This document shows, piece after piece, positions 1-9,221 of a stretch of 64,000 nucleotides of DNA. This DNA comes from Bradyrhizobium sp. 170 (lineage in GTDB: Bacteria; Pseudomonadota; Alphaproteobacteria; Rhizobiales; Xanthobacteraceae), in the NCBI RefSeq assembly GCF_023101085.1, contig NZ_CP064703.1:3038001-3102000 (forward strand), given 5' to 3'. Under the pieces are notes generated by a model, which had not been told where the DNA came from, searched no databases, and was given only the letters and a program-made list of their open reading frames with translations. The position numbers and the translations under genes are program-made. Position 1 is the first letter of the stretch, and each line of letters begins with the position of its first letter.

Positions 1-1687
1 CGCCGACCGGATGGCCGAGATCTTCGGCTGGTTCCTCGACGGCCATCCGCTGCTGATCAACCGCTCGATGTGGCGCAATTTTCCGATGATCCGCAGCCAG
101 CGCTGGGTCAAGGACAACATGGTGCTGCTCGGCGACGCCAAGGCGACGGCGCATTTCTCGATCGGCTCCGGCACCAAGCTCGCGATGGAAGACGCGATTG
201 CGCTTGCCGATGCGATGGCGCAGGCGCCGACCGTTCACGATGCCTTGCAGACCTACGAGCATGGCCGGCGCGAGGAGGTCGAGAAGACCCAGCACGCCGC
301 CGACGTGTCGCTGGTCTGGTTCGAGCATGTCGACCGCTTCTGGGATTTCGATCCGGTGCAGTTTGCGTTCGGCGTGATGACCCGCGCCAAGGCGATTACC
401 TACGATAACCTCACGCTGCGCGCGCCGGAGTTCGTTCGCGAGGTCGACAAGGCGTTTGCAATGCAGGTTCGTTCAAAGGGCTTCGACGTCGATGTCGACA
501 AACCCACGGCGCCGATGTTCCAGCCGCTCAAGTTGCGCGAGATGGAAGTTGCGAATCGCGCGGTGGTGTCGCCGATGTGCATGTACTCCGCGAAGGAAGG
601 CGTGCCCGGCGATTTCCATCTGGTGCATTACGGCTCGCGCGCCATCGGCGGCGCCGGGCTGATTTTCACGGAGATGACCTGCGTCGGCCGCGACGCCCGC
701 ATCACGCCCGGCTGTACTGGTCTGTGGAACGACGAGCAGCAGGCCGCTTGGACGCGGATCGTCGATTTCGTCCACGCCAATTCGGCGGCAAAGATCTGCC
801 TGCAGCTTGGACATGCTGGCCGCAAAGGCGCGACCAAACTGATGTGGGAGGGCATGGACCGGCCGCTGGAGCAAGGCGGTTGGGATACGATCTCGGCGTC
901 GCCATTGCCGTACTTCCCCGACAGCCAGGTGCCGCGCGAGATGGATCGCGCCGCGATGGACCGCGTCAAGCAGGAGTTCGCAGCGGCAGCCTTGCGTGGC
1001 GAGGCCTGCGGCTTCGACATGCTCGAGATGCACTGCGCCCATGGCTATCTGCTGGCGAGCTTCATTTCGCCGCTGACCAACACGCGCACCGACGAATATG
1101 GCGGCACGCTCGCCAACCGGCTGCGCTATCCGCTGGAAGTGTTTGAAGCGATGCGTGCGGCATGGCCCGCGCACAAGCCGATGTCGGTTCGCATTTCCGC
1201 CACCGACTGGGCCGCGGGCGGCATCACTGGCGACGACGCGGTGGCGGTCGCACGCGCGTTTGGCGAAGCCGGCGTCGATCTGGTCGATGTCTCCACGGGC
1301 CAGACCGTGCGCGACGCGCAGCCGATCTACGGCCGGATGTTCCAGACGCCATTCTCCGATCAGGTCCGGAACGAAGCCCGGGTCGCGACCATGTGCGTCG
1401 GGAACATCACCACCGCAGACCAGATCAACACCATCCTCGCCGCCGGCCGCGCCGATCTCGTCGCGCTCGCCCGGCCGCACCTGGTGGATCCATCCTTCAC
1501 GATGCGGGCGGCGGCCTGGTATGGCGCCGATATCGCCTGTCCGCCGCAATATCTGCCGGGCAAGGAGCAAATCTTCCGCAACAGTGTGCGTGACCGGCAG
1601 GATTTCGAGGACCTCAAAATTAAGGGTAAGCCGAAAACCCGCGCCGAGCTGAAAGCCGAGGCGACAAAGCCGCTTGCAGCCGAATAG
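1..1687 (+). CDS. 2-aminobenzoyl-CoA monooxygenase/reductase-type bifunctional flavoprotein, 5' truncated by window edge
   Basis: The reading frame is open from the left edge, so the gene starts outside the window; about 560 C-terminal residues are visible. The first part ends a class A FAD monooxygenase domain, with the FAD-contacting segment [12 protein letters not shown]. From about residue 170 an Old Yellow Enzyme NADH:flavin oxidoreductase domain follows ([48 protein letters not shown]). This fusion is known for 2-aminobenzoyl-CoA monooxygenase/reductase and for salicylyl-CoA 5-hydroxylase. The aminobenzoate-CoA ligase and kynurenine genes downstream favour the first: hydroxylation and reduction of anthraniloyl-CoA by one polypeptide. 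The choice between the two substrates is inference from context. Confidence 0.85.
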   Translation, partial: ADRMAEIFGWFLDGHPLLINRSMWRNFPMIRSQRWVKDNMVLLGDAKATAHFSIGSGTKLAMEDAIALADAMAQAPTVHDALQTYEHGRREEVEKTQHAADVSLVWFEHVDRFWDFDPVQFAFGVMTRAKAITYDNLTLRAPEFVREVDKAFAMQVRSKGFDVDVDKPTAPMFQPLKLREMEVANRAVVSPMCMYSAKEGVPGDFHLVHYGSRAIGGAGLIFTEMTCVGRDARITPGCTGLWNDEQQAAWTRIVDFVHANSAAKICLQLGHAGRKGATKLMWEGMDRPLEQGGWDTISASPLPYFPDSQVPREMDRAAMDRVKQEFAAAALRGEACGFDMLEMHCAHGYLLASFISPLTNTRTDEYGGTLANRLRYPLEVFEAMRAAWPAHKPMSVRISATDWAAGGITGDDAVAVARAFGEAGVDLVDVSTGQTVRDAQPIYGRMFQTPFSDQVRNEARVATMCVGNITTADQINTILAAGRADLVALARPHLVDPSFTMRAAAWYGADIACPPQYLPGKEQIFRNSVRDRQDFEDLKIKGKPKTRAELKAEATKPLAAE

Positions 1688-1710
1688 GCCGGATGGCAGG
1701 CTCTATCCGC

Positions 1711-1850
1711 TCCCTCGCCCCACTCTTTGCGGGGAGAGGGCTGGGGTGAGGGGCTCTCTCCGCGATCTGTGAACGCCGAGAGTGCAGTACCCCCTCACCC
1801 GGATCGCAAGGGCGATCCGACCTCTCCCCGCAAGCGGGGCGAGGTTGAAG
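1711..1850. repeat. Intergenic inverted repeat (CCCTCGCCCC...GGGGCGAGG type)
   Basis: The gap between the bifunctional monooxygenase and the next gene is filled by C/G-rich arms of the form CCCTCGCCCCACTC and CCTCTCCCCGCAAGCGGGG with an inner CTCACCCGGATCGC segment. The same family recurs near 46649 and 48983. It resembles the palindromic repeats scattered between rhizobial genes and is not coding. Confidence 0.7.
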
Positions 1851-1869
1851 AGAGAGTGGAGTCGAGCTG

Positions 1870-3120
1870 ATGAAAGCGATCATCGTCGGGGGCGGCATCG
1901 GCGGCCTTACCACTGCGCTCATGTTGCGGGCGCGCGGCATCGACTGCGAATTGTTCGAGCAGTCAGACAGCATCCGCGAGCTCGGCGTCGGTATCAACAC
2001 GCTGCCGCATGCCATCAGAGAATTGACGGGCCTCGGCCTGCTGGACCGGCTCGACGCCGCCGCTGTTCGCACCGACCAATTATATTATCTCAACCGCCAC
2101 GGCCAGGAAGTCTGGCGCGAGCCCCGCGGTCTCGATGCCGGCCACGACGTGCCGCAATTCTCGGTTCATCGCGGCCGCCTGCAAAGCGTGATCCATCGCG
2201 CCGTCGAGGAACGGATCGGTAATGAGGCGATCCACACCGGCTGCCGCCTCGGCTCCTTCGCGCAGCACGAGGGCGGCGTGGTCGCGCACTTCTTCGATCG
2301 TACTGGCGCCCATGTCAAAACCGCGCGCGGCGATATCCTTGTCGGCGCCGACGGCATTCACTCGCGCGTGCGCGAGATGCTGTTTCCCGACGAGGGGCCG
2401 CCGTGCTGGAACGGGCTGATGCTGTGGCGCGGCGCGCGCGACTGGCCGGCGTTCCTGACCGGCCGCTCGATGATCGTGGCCGGCGGGCTGAATGCCAAGG
2501 TCGTGGTGTATCCGATCGCGGAAGGATCCAGTCCCGCGAGCCGGCTGACCAACTGGGCGGTGATGGTGAAGATCGGCGAGGGCAATTCGCCGCCGCCACG
2601 CCGCGAGGACTGGTCGCGGCCGGGCAAGCGCGAGGAGCTGATGCCGCATGTCGAGCGGTTCAAGGTGCCGTATGTCGACGTGCGCAGCCTGATCTCGGCG
2701 ACGCCGGAATTCTACGAATACCCGTGCTGCGACCGCGATCCATTGCCATACTGGACCTGGGGCCGGGTGACGCTGCTCGGCGACGCCGCGCATCCGATGT
2801 ATCCGGTCGGTTCGAACGGCGCATCGCAGGCGATCCTCGACGCGCGGGCGCTCGCCGATGAACTGGCGCGCGCTGAGCATCCGCGTCAGGCGCTGGTGGC
2901 GTATGAGAAGAAGCGGCTGCCGATGACGGCGGAGATCGTGCGCGCCAACCGCCGCGGCGGCCCCGAGGGCGTGATCGACGCGGTCGAGCAACTGGCGCCG
3001 GATGGTTTTACGGATATCGAGAAGGTGCTGAGCCACGCCCAGCGCGAGGCGATCGTGCGCGGCTACGCCTCCAAGGCCGGGTTTGCGCCGCCACCGCTGG
3101 GATTGGCGGCGGTGCGGTAA
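1870..3120 (+). CDS. PhzS-like class A FAD monooxygenase
   Basis: A 416-residue flavoprotein hydroxylase. It has the N-terminal Rossmann FAD motif GGGIGGLTTALMLRARGI (residues 7-24), the DG motif DILVGADGIHSRVR, and the C-terminal GD motif VTLLGDAAHPMYPVGSNGAS. The segment EPRGLDAGHDVPQFSVHRG and the block DRDPLPYWTWGRVTLLGDAAH resemble PhzS (5-methylphenazine-1-carboxylate monooxygenase) and related aromatic hydroxylases. The ATG is preceded by a GGAG box. It lies in the anthranilate island but no copy of the island operator precedes it, so it may be transcribed with the upstream bifunctional enzyme. Its substrate is unknown; an aromatic amine or acid intermediate is a guess. Confidence 0.85.
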   Translation: MKAIIVGGGIGGLTTALMLRARGIDCELFEQSDSIRELGVGINTLPHAIRELTGLGLLDRLDAAAVRTDQLYYLNRHGQEVWREPRGLDAGHDVPQFSVHRGRLQSVIHRAVEERIGNEAIHTGCRLGSFAQHEGGVVAHFFDRTGAHVKTARGDILVGADGIHSRVREMLFPDEGPPCWNGLMLWRGARDWPAFLTGRSMIVAGGLNAKVVVYPIAEGSSPASRLTNWAVMVKIGEGNSPPPRREDWSRPGKREELMPHVERFKVPYVDVRSLISATPEFYEYPCCDRDPLPYWTWGRVTLLGDAAHPMYPVGSNGASQAILDARALADELARAEHPRQALVAYEKKRLPMTAEIVRANRRGGPEGVIDAVEQLAPDGFTDIEKVLSHAQREAIVRGYASKAGFAPPPLGLAAVR

Positions 3121-3124
3121 AAGC

Positions 3125-3217
3125 CCCGTAGCCCGGATGGAGCGAAGCGCAATCCGGGACGGTGGCGGCCGCATTCCGAAGGCCCCGGATTGCGCTGCGC
3201 TCCATCCGGGCTACGGG
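3125..3217. repeat. Long inverted repeat, GTAGCCCGGATGGAGCG family
   Basis: The left arm at 3125-3159 reads CCCGTAGCCCGGATGGAGCG onward and the right arm at 3183-3217 is its near-perfect reverse complement. The 23-bp loop is GC rich. It sits between a + strand gene and the tail of a - strand gene, so it may act as a bidirectional terminator or be a REP-like mobile palindrome. Confidence 0.75.
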
Positions 3218-3223
3218 CGCGCC

Positions 3224-3679
3224 TCACGCCCCCGGAGGCGGCGGCAGGAAGTGGATGTTGTGCTCGGCCGCGAGCGCCACCATCGCATCCGGCGTCTGCT
3301 CCTTCATGTTGTGGATCGCCCAGAACAGATCGTAGAGCCGCCGCGTCGGCGACACCCAGAACAGCGCCTTCGCGGTGCGGCCGGACTTGTTGAAGATGCC
3401 GTGCGGCTTGCCCATCGGCAGCCGCACCAGATCGCCGGGCGTGGCTTGCGTCTCGGCGCCGTCGAGGAAGAAGTCGAGCTGGCCTTCCAGGATGTAGAGA
3501 TATTCGTCCTGGTCGGGATGGATGTGCGGCGGCACGAAGGTCTCGGGCGGGAAGGTCGCATGCCATGAGAAGGAATGCTCGGTGACGTTTTTCGGCACAT
3601 AGGTCTGGCCGAGGATGCTCCAGGAAATTCCCTGAATGCCTTCATTGGCGCGGGTGATGCCGGCGATTTCGGTTTTCAT
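3224..3679 (-). CDS. Single-domain cupin protein (cupin 1)
   Basis: A 151-residue cupin. The metal-binding motif 1 is seen as PPHIHPDQDEYLYILEGQ and motif 2 as PGDLVRLPMGKPHGIFN, so the His/Glu/His ligands are complete. The ATG at 3679 is chosen because GGAAGGG lies just upstream; a TTG 18 bases earlier is also open. It closely resembles the second cupin at 7024-7473 along its whole length (ILGQxYxPKxVT, LFWVSPxxxL, HNIHFLPP versus HEVNFLPP). It lies 21 bases downstream of the binding-protein gene and probably shares its transcript. Small cupins of this kind include dioxygenases and binding proteins; the reaction is unknown. Confidence 0.8.
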   Translation of the reverse strand: MKTEIAGITRANEGIQGISWSILGQTYVPKNVTEHSFSWHATFPPETFVPPHIHPDQDEYLYILEGQLDFFLDGAETQATPGDLVRLPMGKPHGIFNKSGRTAKALFWVSPTRRLYDLFWAIHNMKEQTPDAMVALAAEHNIHFLPPPPGA

Positions 3680-3700
3680 TTGCTGTTCCCTTCCCAAACA

Positions 3701-4876
3701 TTATTTCGCGGGCGAGCAGTCCTTGGCGTAACGGTCGCCATAGTTGGAAAACACCTTCTCGACGATCTCGGTCTGGAATTTTCCGTCCGCGCGTTTGGCA
3801 ACCTTGGTCAGATAGAAATTCTGGATCGGATAGCCGTTGATGTTGAACTTGAAATCACCGCGCAGCGAAGTGAATTCAGCCTTCCGCAGCGCGGCGGACA
3901 CCGCGTCCTTGTTCTTGAGGTCGCCCTTCACCGCCTTCACCGCGCTGTCGATCAGCATGGCCGTATCATAGCCCTGCATGGCGTAGGTGCCGGGCACGCT
4001 GTTGTAGGCAGCCTCGTAGCTGGCTACGAACTTCTTGCTCTGGGGATTATCCATGTTCGGCGCCCAGTTGGCGCCGCCGAACATGCCGACGGCGGCGTCC
4101 TGCTGCGCGGGCAGGGTGGATTCATCGACGGTGAACGCCGACAGCACCGGAATCTTGTCGGCGAGGCCGGCCTGCCGGTACTGCTTGACGAGACCGACGC
4201 CCATGCCGCCCGGCATGAAGGTGAACAACGCATCGACCTTGGAGGAAGAAATCTTGGTCAGTTCGACCTGGAAATCCAGCGTACCGAGCGGTGTGTAGCT
4301 TTCCTCGGCAATCTCGCCCTTGTAGTCGAGCTTGAATCCGGCTGCAGAATCCTTGCCGGCCTGATAGTTCGGCACCAGCACGTACATGCGCTTGTATCCG
4401 CGATCCTGCGCGACCTTGCCGAGGATCTCGTGAACCTGGTCGTTCTGGTAGGAGGTCACGTAGAAGAACGGGCTGCACTCCTTGCCGGCATAGCTCGATG
4501 GCCCCGCATTCGGACTGATCAGGAACGTCTTGTTCTCGGTCACCGGCCGGTGAATGGCCTGCAGGATGTTGGAGAAGATCGGCCCGACCACGAAGTCGAC
4601 CTTCTCGCGTTCGAGCAGGCCCTTGGCCTTGGTCACGGCGCCGTCGGGTTTGAGTTCGTCGTCGACGACGACGACCTCGACGTCCTTGCCGGCCATCTTG
4701 CCGCCGAGGTCCTTGATTCCGAGTTGCAGGCCGTCGCGCGATTGCTGGCCGAGGACGGCCGCCGGGCCGGACAAGGTCGTGATCACGCCGATCTTGATTT
4801 TCTCCTGCGCTGCGGCTGGAGTTGCGGCAACACCCAGCAAAACGGCAAGTCCGGTCAGCTTCAACGACTGCTTCAT
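3701..4876 (-). CDS. LivK-type ABC transporter substrate-binding protein
   Basis: A 391-residue periplasmic binding protein of the branched-chain amino acid/aromatic acid class (Peripla_BP_6). A Sec signal peptide ends at ATPAAAQ, then the mature protein starts EKIKIGVITTLSGPAAVLGQ. The start at 4876 carries the signal peptide and a GGAG box; an upstream extension of the frame has no such features. Members of this class often bind aromatic acids for uptake. No permease or ATPase genes accompany it here, so it may serve a transporter encoded elsewhere. It is divergent from the MarR gene, and the shared intergenic region carries an island operator. Confidence 0.88.
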   Translation of the reverse strand: MKQSLKLTGLAVLLGVAATPAAAQEKIKIGVITTLSGPAAVLGQQSRDGLQLGIKDLGGKMAGKDVEVVVVDDELKPDGAVTKAKGLLEREKVDFVVGPIFSNILQAIHRPVTENKTFLISPNAGPSSYAGKECSPFFYVTSYQNDQVHEILGKVAQDRGYKRMYVLVPNYQAGKDSAAGFKLDYKGEIAEESYTPLGTLDFQVELTKISSSKVDALFTFMPGGMGVGLVKQYRQAGLADKIPVLSAFTVDESTLPAQQDAAVGMFGGANWAPNMDNPQSKKFVASYEAAYNSVPGTYAMQGYDTAMLIDSAVKAVKGDLKNKDAVSAALRKAEFTSLRGDFKFNINGYPIQNFYLTKVAKRADGKFQTEIVEKVFSNYGDRYAKDCSPAK

Positions 4877-4996
4877 GATTGTTTCTCCGTTCGGCCTCTG
4901 CACCCGAAACCCACGCCACACCAAATGCTCGGAATACAGCTTATTCTGACGGTGACTGCACCTGCAAGCAGAACGCATCCATGCAAGCCATGCGCC

Positions 4997-5019
4997 AATT
5001 ACTTGAAACCTAAAGAAAT
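4997..5019. promoter_or_regulatory. Putative MarR operator, copy 1
   Basis: ATTACTTGAAACCTAAAGA at 4998-5016 matches the island consensus ATTATTTnAAGCCTAAAAT with four differences, the weakest of the four copies. It lies between the divergent binding-protein gene and the MarR gene, close enough to the latter for autoregulation. Confidence 0.6.
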
Positions 5020-5089
5020 CTGGGCAATGATCCGAGAAGCTGCGCTCTGTTCGGATCACCGAACGCCCAAGCTGGACAAGATTTGCATC

Positions 5090-5584
5090 ATGATCCTCGA
5101 TTCAGAGACCAAGGCGGTCGAACTCCCGGAACATCATGGCGACGAACTCCGGCTTTGGCTTCGCCTCCTGACTTGCACGACCCTGATCGAGGGTGAGGTG
5201 CGCAGCCGGTTGCGCGAGCGCTTCGACGTCACGCTGCCGCGGTTCGATCTGATGGCGCAGCTCGACAAGGTGCCGGAGGGCATGACGCTGTCGGATGTCT
5301 CCAAGCGGATGATGGTCTCGAACGGCAACGTCACCGGGCTGGTCGAGCGCCTCGTCGAATCCGGACATCTCGACCGCCGTACGTCCGACGCCGACCGCCG
5401 CGTGCAGGTGATCCGGCTGACCAAGGCGGGGCGGGCCGAATTCCGCAAGATGGCGGCGGAGCACGAATTGTGGATTGCCGACGTCTTCGGGGAGCTGACG
5501 CCGAAGGACGTCCGCGAACTGATGCGTCTATTGGCCAAGACCAAGGCGTCGGCGCAGAAATCCGCAAAGGCGCGAACGGCGTGA
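5090..5584 (+). CDS. MarR-family transcriptional regulator
   Basis: A 164-residue MarR winged-helix protein. The HTH runs through MTLSDVSKRMMVSNGNVTGLVERLVESGHLDRR, followed by the wing SDADRRVQVIRLTKAG. The ATG at 5090 is chosen because the MarR fold begins soon after; an ATG at 5027 would add 21 residues. Relatives such as BadR and CouR repress aromatic-acid genes and respond to aryl-CoA thioesters. It is the only MarR in the island and its own upstream region holds a copy of the repeated near-palindrome, so it is the best candidate for the regulator of the tryptophan/anthranilate genes, perhaps sensing anthraniloyl-CoA. The ligand is inference. Confidence 0.88.
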   Translation: MILDSETKAVELPEHHGDELRLWLRLLTCTTLIEGEVRSRLRERFDVTLPRFDLMAQLDKVPEGMTLSDVSKRMMVSNGNVTGLVERLVESGHLDRRTSDADRRVQVIRLTKAGRAEFRKMAAEHELWIADVFGELTPKDVRELMRLLAKTKASAQKSAKARTA

Positions 5585-5617
5585 GGCGACGCTGCGGCTG
5601 AAGCAACTGGCCGGACG

Positions 5618-6637
5618 CTAGTTCATCCCGCGCAGGGTCGCTGACGGCTTCTCGCCGAATTTGGCGCGATAGGCGCTCGCCATTCGGCTGAGATGGGTAA
5701 ATCCGAGCTCGAAGGCGATATCGGTGATGCTTTCGTCAGGGGAGGCGGCGGCCAATCTGACATTGAGATGCGCGAGTCGGATGTCGCGCAGCATCTCCGA
5801 GATCGACGTTCCGAAATGCCGCTGGAAGCCGAGTTGCAGCGCACGGATACCCGTGCCCGCGGTGTCGGCCAGTTGCGTAAGGTCGAGCGGCTCGGCCGCA
5901 TGCGCATACAGAAACTCGCGCGCCCGCCGCAGCGGCTGCGGCAGCGCTTCGGCCCGGCCGCCAAATCGCTCGATCGCTTCGCTGGCGCTGTGGTGCTGGC
6001 CGTGGAGCAAGGCACCCAACAGCGTCTCGCGCATATTGGCCGCGGCCATCGGCGAAAGCGGCCGTTGCGGTCCGAGGCGTTCGGCGAGATCGACAAACTC
6101 CAGAATCTGCGACTGAAGCGCTTGGCCGCCTCTCGAGGAGAGATCGACCGCGGGTTCGAACTCGACTGCGCTCACCGGCCGGCCCGACAGCGCTGCGGCC
6201 CGTTGCTCCAGCACACGGCGATCGACCAGCAGAATGAGCTGGGCGCAATTACCCTGCCAGGTCATTCGTGTGGGAATCGTCGGCGACAATAGCGAAGCGC
6301 TGGCGCCGGGAGTGGCTGCGATGTCGCGCGCCGCCGTTTGGACCCGCGCCGAACCGCGTACGGGAATTTGCAGCAGGAAGAAACGCTCGAGACAGCCGGG
6401 GTCGATCAACACCGATCCGCCATAGGCGACGTAGTTCACAGAGAAGCCGCCAAAGACCGCGCTGTTATGCAGCGCAAAAAAGTCGGCTGATGTCCTGTGC
6501 TCGGGCGCAAGTCGGTGCGGGCAGAATATCCGCCCGACCGCGTCGGCGGCATCGTCGACGCTATCGGTCGAAACGCGGTTGAACGCCGCCAGCCGGGCGG
6601 CGGGGTCGTGCCGGACAATGCTGGTACCTATCGCCAC
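5618..6637 (-). CDS. AraC-family transcriptional regulator
   Basis: A 339-residue protein with an N-terminal AraC-binding-like (cupin-type) sensing domain and a C-terminal double HTH at about residues 235-335 (LTQLADTAGTGIRALQLGFQ, SITDIAFELGFTHLSRMASA, YRAKFGEKPSATLRG). It reads from a GTG at 6637. Proteins of this architecture regulate aromatic dioxygenase operons. An island operator lies 15 bases upstream of the start, so this gene may itself be under MarR control, or the operator may serve the divergent cupin gene. The effector is not evident. Confidence 0.88.
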   Translation of the reverse strand: MAIGTSIVRHDPAARLAAFNRVSTDSVDDAADAVGRIFCPHRLAPEHRTSADFFALHNSAVFGGFSVNYVAYGGSVLIDPGCLERFFLLQIPVRGSARVQTAARDIAATPGASASLLSPTIPTRMTWQGNCAQLILLVDRRVLEQRAAALSGRPVSAVEFEPAVDLSSRGGQALQSQILEFVDLAERLGPQRPLSPMAAANMRETLLGALLHGQHHSASEAIERFGGRAEALPQPLRRAREFLYAHAAEPLDLTQLADTAGTGIRALQLGFQRHFGTSISEMLRDIRLAHLNVRLAAASPDESITDIAFELGFTHLSRMASAYRAKFGEKPSATLRGMN

Positions 6638-6651
6638 GGCCCGGCCCTTCG

Positions 6652-6674
6652 CATTATTTGAAGCCTATAATATC
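6652..6674. promoter_or_regulatory. Putative MarR operator, copy 2
   Basis: ATTATTTGAAGCCTATAAT at 6653-6671 differs from the consensus at one position. It contains a TATAAT hexamer (6666-6671) that could serve as a + strand -10 box. It sits between the AraC gene and the cupin-FMO operon. Confidence 0.65.
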
Positions 6675-6744
6675 TGCGGGCGCCGTGGTTGGGAAGGCGA
6701 TTTGATGGCCGTTGGTGCCTGATCGAAAGGCAAAGCGATCTGTC

Positions 6745-6870
6745 CGTCATTCCGGGGCGCGCGCAGCGCGAATTATGATGTGCACTTGCACATCAGAGAA
6801 TCCATCGCTCCGCTTGGCCCGCCGTGAAATGGATTCCGGGCTCGATGCTTCGCATCGCCCCGCAATGACG
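6745..6870. repeat. Intergenic inverted repeat (GTCATTCCGGGGCGC family)
   Basis: The block opens with CGTCATTCCGGGGCGCGCGC and closes with CGCCCCGCAATGACG; inner segments ATCCATCG and ATGGATTCCGGGCTCG also pair. It occupies most of the 386-base gap between the AraC and cupin genes. No gene is supported in this gap. Confidence 0.7.
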
Positions 6871-7023
6871 GGGAGGTCATTCCGCGCCGCAGCATTCCGA
6901 AAAATCTCTGTTGAGGCAAACAGGATTCGTTTTCCGGCTAGACGGCCGACCCGCCGCGGCAGAGTCTGCGCGAACCATTCGGAACATCGCAACCAGACCA
7001 ACCGCGACACAGGAGATGGCGAC

Positions 7024-7473
7024 ATGGCAGCACTCGAAAAAGGCATCACCGCCAACGGCACGGGCTACGGCGGCAAGACCTGGAACATCCTGGGTCAGGT
7101 CTACTTCCCCAAGGCCGTGACCGATTCGACCTTTGCCTTCGAAACCAACAGCGAGCCCGGCCAGTTCGTGCCGGTGCACATTCATCCGACCCAGGATGAG
7201 TTCATCCTGGTGCAGGAAGGCGTGCTCGACCTCAAGCTCGACGGCGTCTGGGTGCAGGCCAAGGCCGGAGATCTGGTTCGCCTGCCGCGCGGCATTCCGC
7301 ATGGCTACTTCAACAAGTCAGACAAGCCGGCGCGCGCGCTGTTCTGGGTGTCGCCGATGCAAAAGCTCGAGGCGCTGTTCAACCAGCTCCACAATCTGAC
7401 GGATCCCGAAGAGGTGGTCCGGATCTCGGCGCAGCACGAGGTGAACTTTTTGCCGCCCGAAGCCAACGAATAG
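7024..7473 (+). CDS. Single-domain cupin protein (cupin 2)
   Basis: A 149-residue paralogue of the cupin at 3224-3679. Motif 1 is VPVHIHPTQDEFILVQEG and motif 2 AGDLVRLPRGIPHGYFN, so metal ligands are complete. The start at 7024 follows a GGAG box eight bases upstream; the long 5' extension of the frame runs through repeat DNA and is rejected. It is followed 83 bases later by a flavin monooxygenase gene, probably in one operon. A role in oxidative handling of an aromatic intermediate is plausible but not shown by the sequence. Confidence 0.82.
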   Translation: MAALEKGITANGTGYGGKTWNILGQVYFPKAVTDSTFAFETNSEPGQFVPVHIHPTQDEFILVQEGVLDLKLDGVWVQAKAGDLVRLPRGIPHGYFNKSDKPARALFWVSPMQKLEALFNQLHNLTDPEEVVRISAQHEVNFLPPEANE

Positions 7474-7556
7474 TTTCGCAACCGCCGGGCAACTACGCCG
7501 GTATCGCAACGCGTTGAGCCCTCAGTTCTGGGGCCGATCCCTGCTGGAGAATTGTC

Positions 7557-9047
7557 ATGGTCAGGCAAAAACAGGTTTGCATCATCGGCGCCGGCGTATC
7601 CGGTCTGGCCGCTGCCAAAGCCTTCGCCGCGCGCGGGCACGATATCACGATCATCGAACGCAGCGGCGATCTCGGCGGCGTCTGGGAGCCGGCGCGGTCC
7701 TATCCCGAGGTGCAAACGCAAAGCCCGAAGGATCTCTATCGTTACACCGACAAGGCGATGCCGGATTCCTATCCGGAATGGCCGAAGGGGCCGCAGGTCC
7801 ACGCCTATCTGGCCGAGTACGCCAAGGACAACGATCTCCTCGGTGCCATCAGCTTCAACACGGCTGTGGTGCAGATGGATCGCCGCCCCGATTCCAAGCC
7901 GGGCTGGCGGCTCGAGCTGCGGGGGCCGGATGGCGGTATCCGTCATGAGGATTTCGATTTTGTCGCGGTTTGTACGGGGCAGTTCAACGAGCCCCAGACG
8001 CTCAGCCTGCCCGGCGAAGACACATTCAAGGCGCAGGGCGGGCGCATCCTGCACTCCTCGCAATACAACGATCCTGTCATCGCCAAGGGGCGGAAGATCG
8101 TCGTGCTCGGCGGTTCGAAGTCGGCGACAGATATCGCGGTCAACGCGGTCAATTCCGGCGCTGCCGAAGTGACGCTGGTGTACCGCGAGCCGGTATGGCG
8201 GATTCCCTATTTCATCGGCGGCCTGGTCAATTTCAAACGCATTCTCTACATCCGCGCACAGGAGGAGATGTTCCGGAGCTGGGGGATCGGCGCGATGTCG
8301 CGGTTCGCGCATGCGGTCGCAAAGCCGTTCGTCTGGGCCAACTGGCGCGGACTGGAGAGCCTGCTGAAAGTTCAGCTCAAGCTCGGCAAATGCGACATGG
8401 TGCCGAAAGAGCGGATCGAGGATGGCGTCAATTGCTCGGTGCCGATTGCCACACCGGGATTCTTTCCGATGGTCGCCGACGGCCGCATCAAGGCCATCAG
8501 AGGCAGCTTTGATCACTACGAGGGCAATTCAATCGTGATGACCGGCGGACAGCGCGTCCAGGCTGATGTTGCCGTGCTCGCGATCGGCTACAAACTCGGC
8601 GCGCCGTTCCTGCCGCAGGCGTACCATGAAAAGCTCGTCGATCCCGACGGGCAGTACCGTCTCTATCGGCTGATCGCCAATCCAGACCTGCCCGAGATGG
8701 GATTCGTCGGTTTCAATTCGAGCTTCTGCACGGTGTTGTGTGCTGACCTCGCCGCGAACTGGCTGGTGCGCTATGCCGATGGCCAGCTCGCCCGTCAGCC
8801 CACGCCTCAGGAGATGCGGGACAACATCGAGATGATGCTGCATTTCAGGCGCGTCGAGCGCCCGGCGGCCGGCGTTTATGGCGGGCTGTGCGTCGCGCCG
8901 TATCACTTCAAGCATTTTGACGAGTTGATGTCGGATATCGGCGTGTCCGGACGCCGGGCCAATCCGCTGGTGGAGAAATTTACCCCGCCCGATGCCGCGG
9001 CCTATGGCCGCTTCCTGGCCTCGGCGCCGGCCTATCGCGCCGCCTGA
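7557..9047 (+). CDS. FMO/EthA-type NAD(P)H flavin monooxygenase
   Basis: A 496-residue class B-like monooxygenase. The FAD Rossmann motif GAGVSGLAAAKAFAARGHD is at residues 11-29 with the following DLGGVW block. The NAD(P)H motif VVLGGSKSATDIAVNAV is near residue 185 and an ATG-like segment VAVLAIGYKLGAPF near 340. It could N- or S-oxygenate an amine, or act as a Baeyer-Villiger enzyme. GGAG precedes the ATG. It is probably cotranscribed with cupin 2. Its substrate in the anthranilate island is unknown. Confidence 0.85.
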   Translation: MVRQKQVCIIGAGVSGLAAAKAFAARGHDITIIERSGDLGGVWEPARSYPEVQTQSPKDLYRYTDKAMPDSYPEWPKGPQVHAYLAEYAKDNDLLGAISFNTAVVQMDRRPDSKPGWRLELRGPDGGIRHEDFDFVAVCTGQFNEPQTLSLPGEDTFKAQGGRILHSSQYNDPVIAKGRKIVVLGGSKSATDIAVNAVNSGAAEVTLVYREPVWRIPYFIGGLVNFKRILYIRAQEEMFRSWGIGAMSRFAHAVAKPFVWANWRGLESLLKVQLKLGKCDMVPKERIEDGVNCSVPIATPGFFPMVADGRIKAIRGSFDHYEGNSIVMTGGQRVQADVAVLAIGYKLGAPFLPQAYHEKLVDPDGQYRLYRLIANPDLPEMGFVGFNSSFCTVLCADLAANWLVRYADGQLARQPTPQEMRDNIEMMLHFRRVERPAAGVYGGLCVAPYHFKHFDELMSDIGVSGRRANPLVEKFTPPDAAAYGRFLASAPAYRAA

Positions 9048-9115
9048 CGGGTTCCCATGGCGCTGCCGCCGTCAGGCTGGAGCGGGGAGGCGTGATTCAA
9101 CCCGTGATTCTACCC

Positions 9116-9146
9116 TTGCGAAAAATTGTTTTAAGCCTAAAATGAT
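9116..9146 (+). promoter_or_regulatory. Putative MarR operator copy 3 overlapping a promoter
   Basis: ATTGTTTTAAGCCTAAAAT at 9125-9143 matches the consensus except at one position. A candidate -35 TTGCGA (9116-9121) and -10 TAAAAT (9138-9143) are 16 bases apart, so the operator covers the spacer and -10. That geometry suits repression of the downstream CoA-ligase gene. Confidence 0.65.
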
Positions 9147-9221
9147 TTGCGAGACGGCGTTGCCGGGCGTCCTCGATATTGATCTCGAGCCTTTCATGGA
9201 TGGAAGCGAGGGGAGATGAAA

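Noticed and set aside
473..1570. A 365-residue - strand frame opposite the bifunctional monooxygenase
   Set aside because: No ribosome binding site or motif; the + strand carries a clear OYE domain.
3575..5089. Upstream extension of the MarR frame over the binding-protein gene
   Set aside because: It is antisense to a well-supported signal-peptide protein; the MarR domain starts only after 5090.
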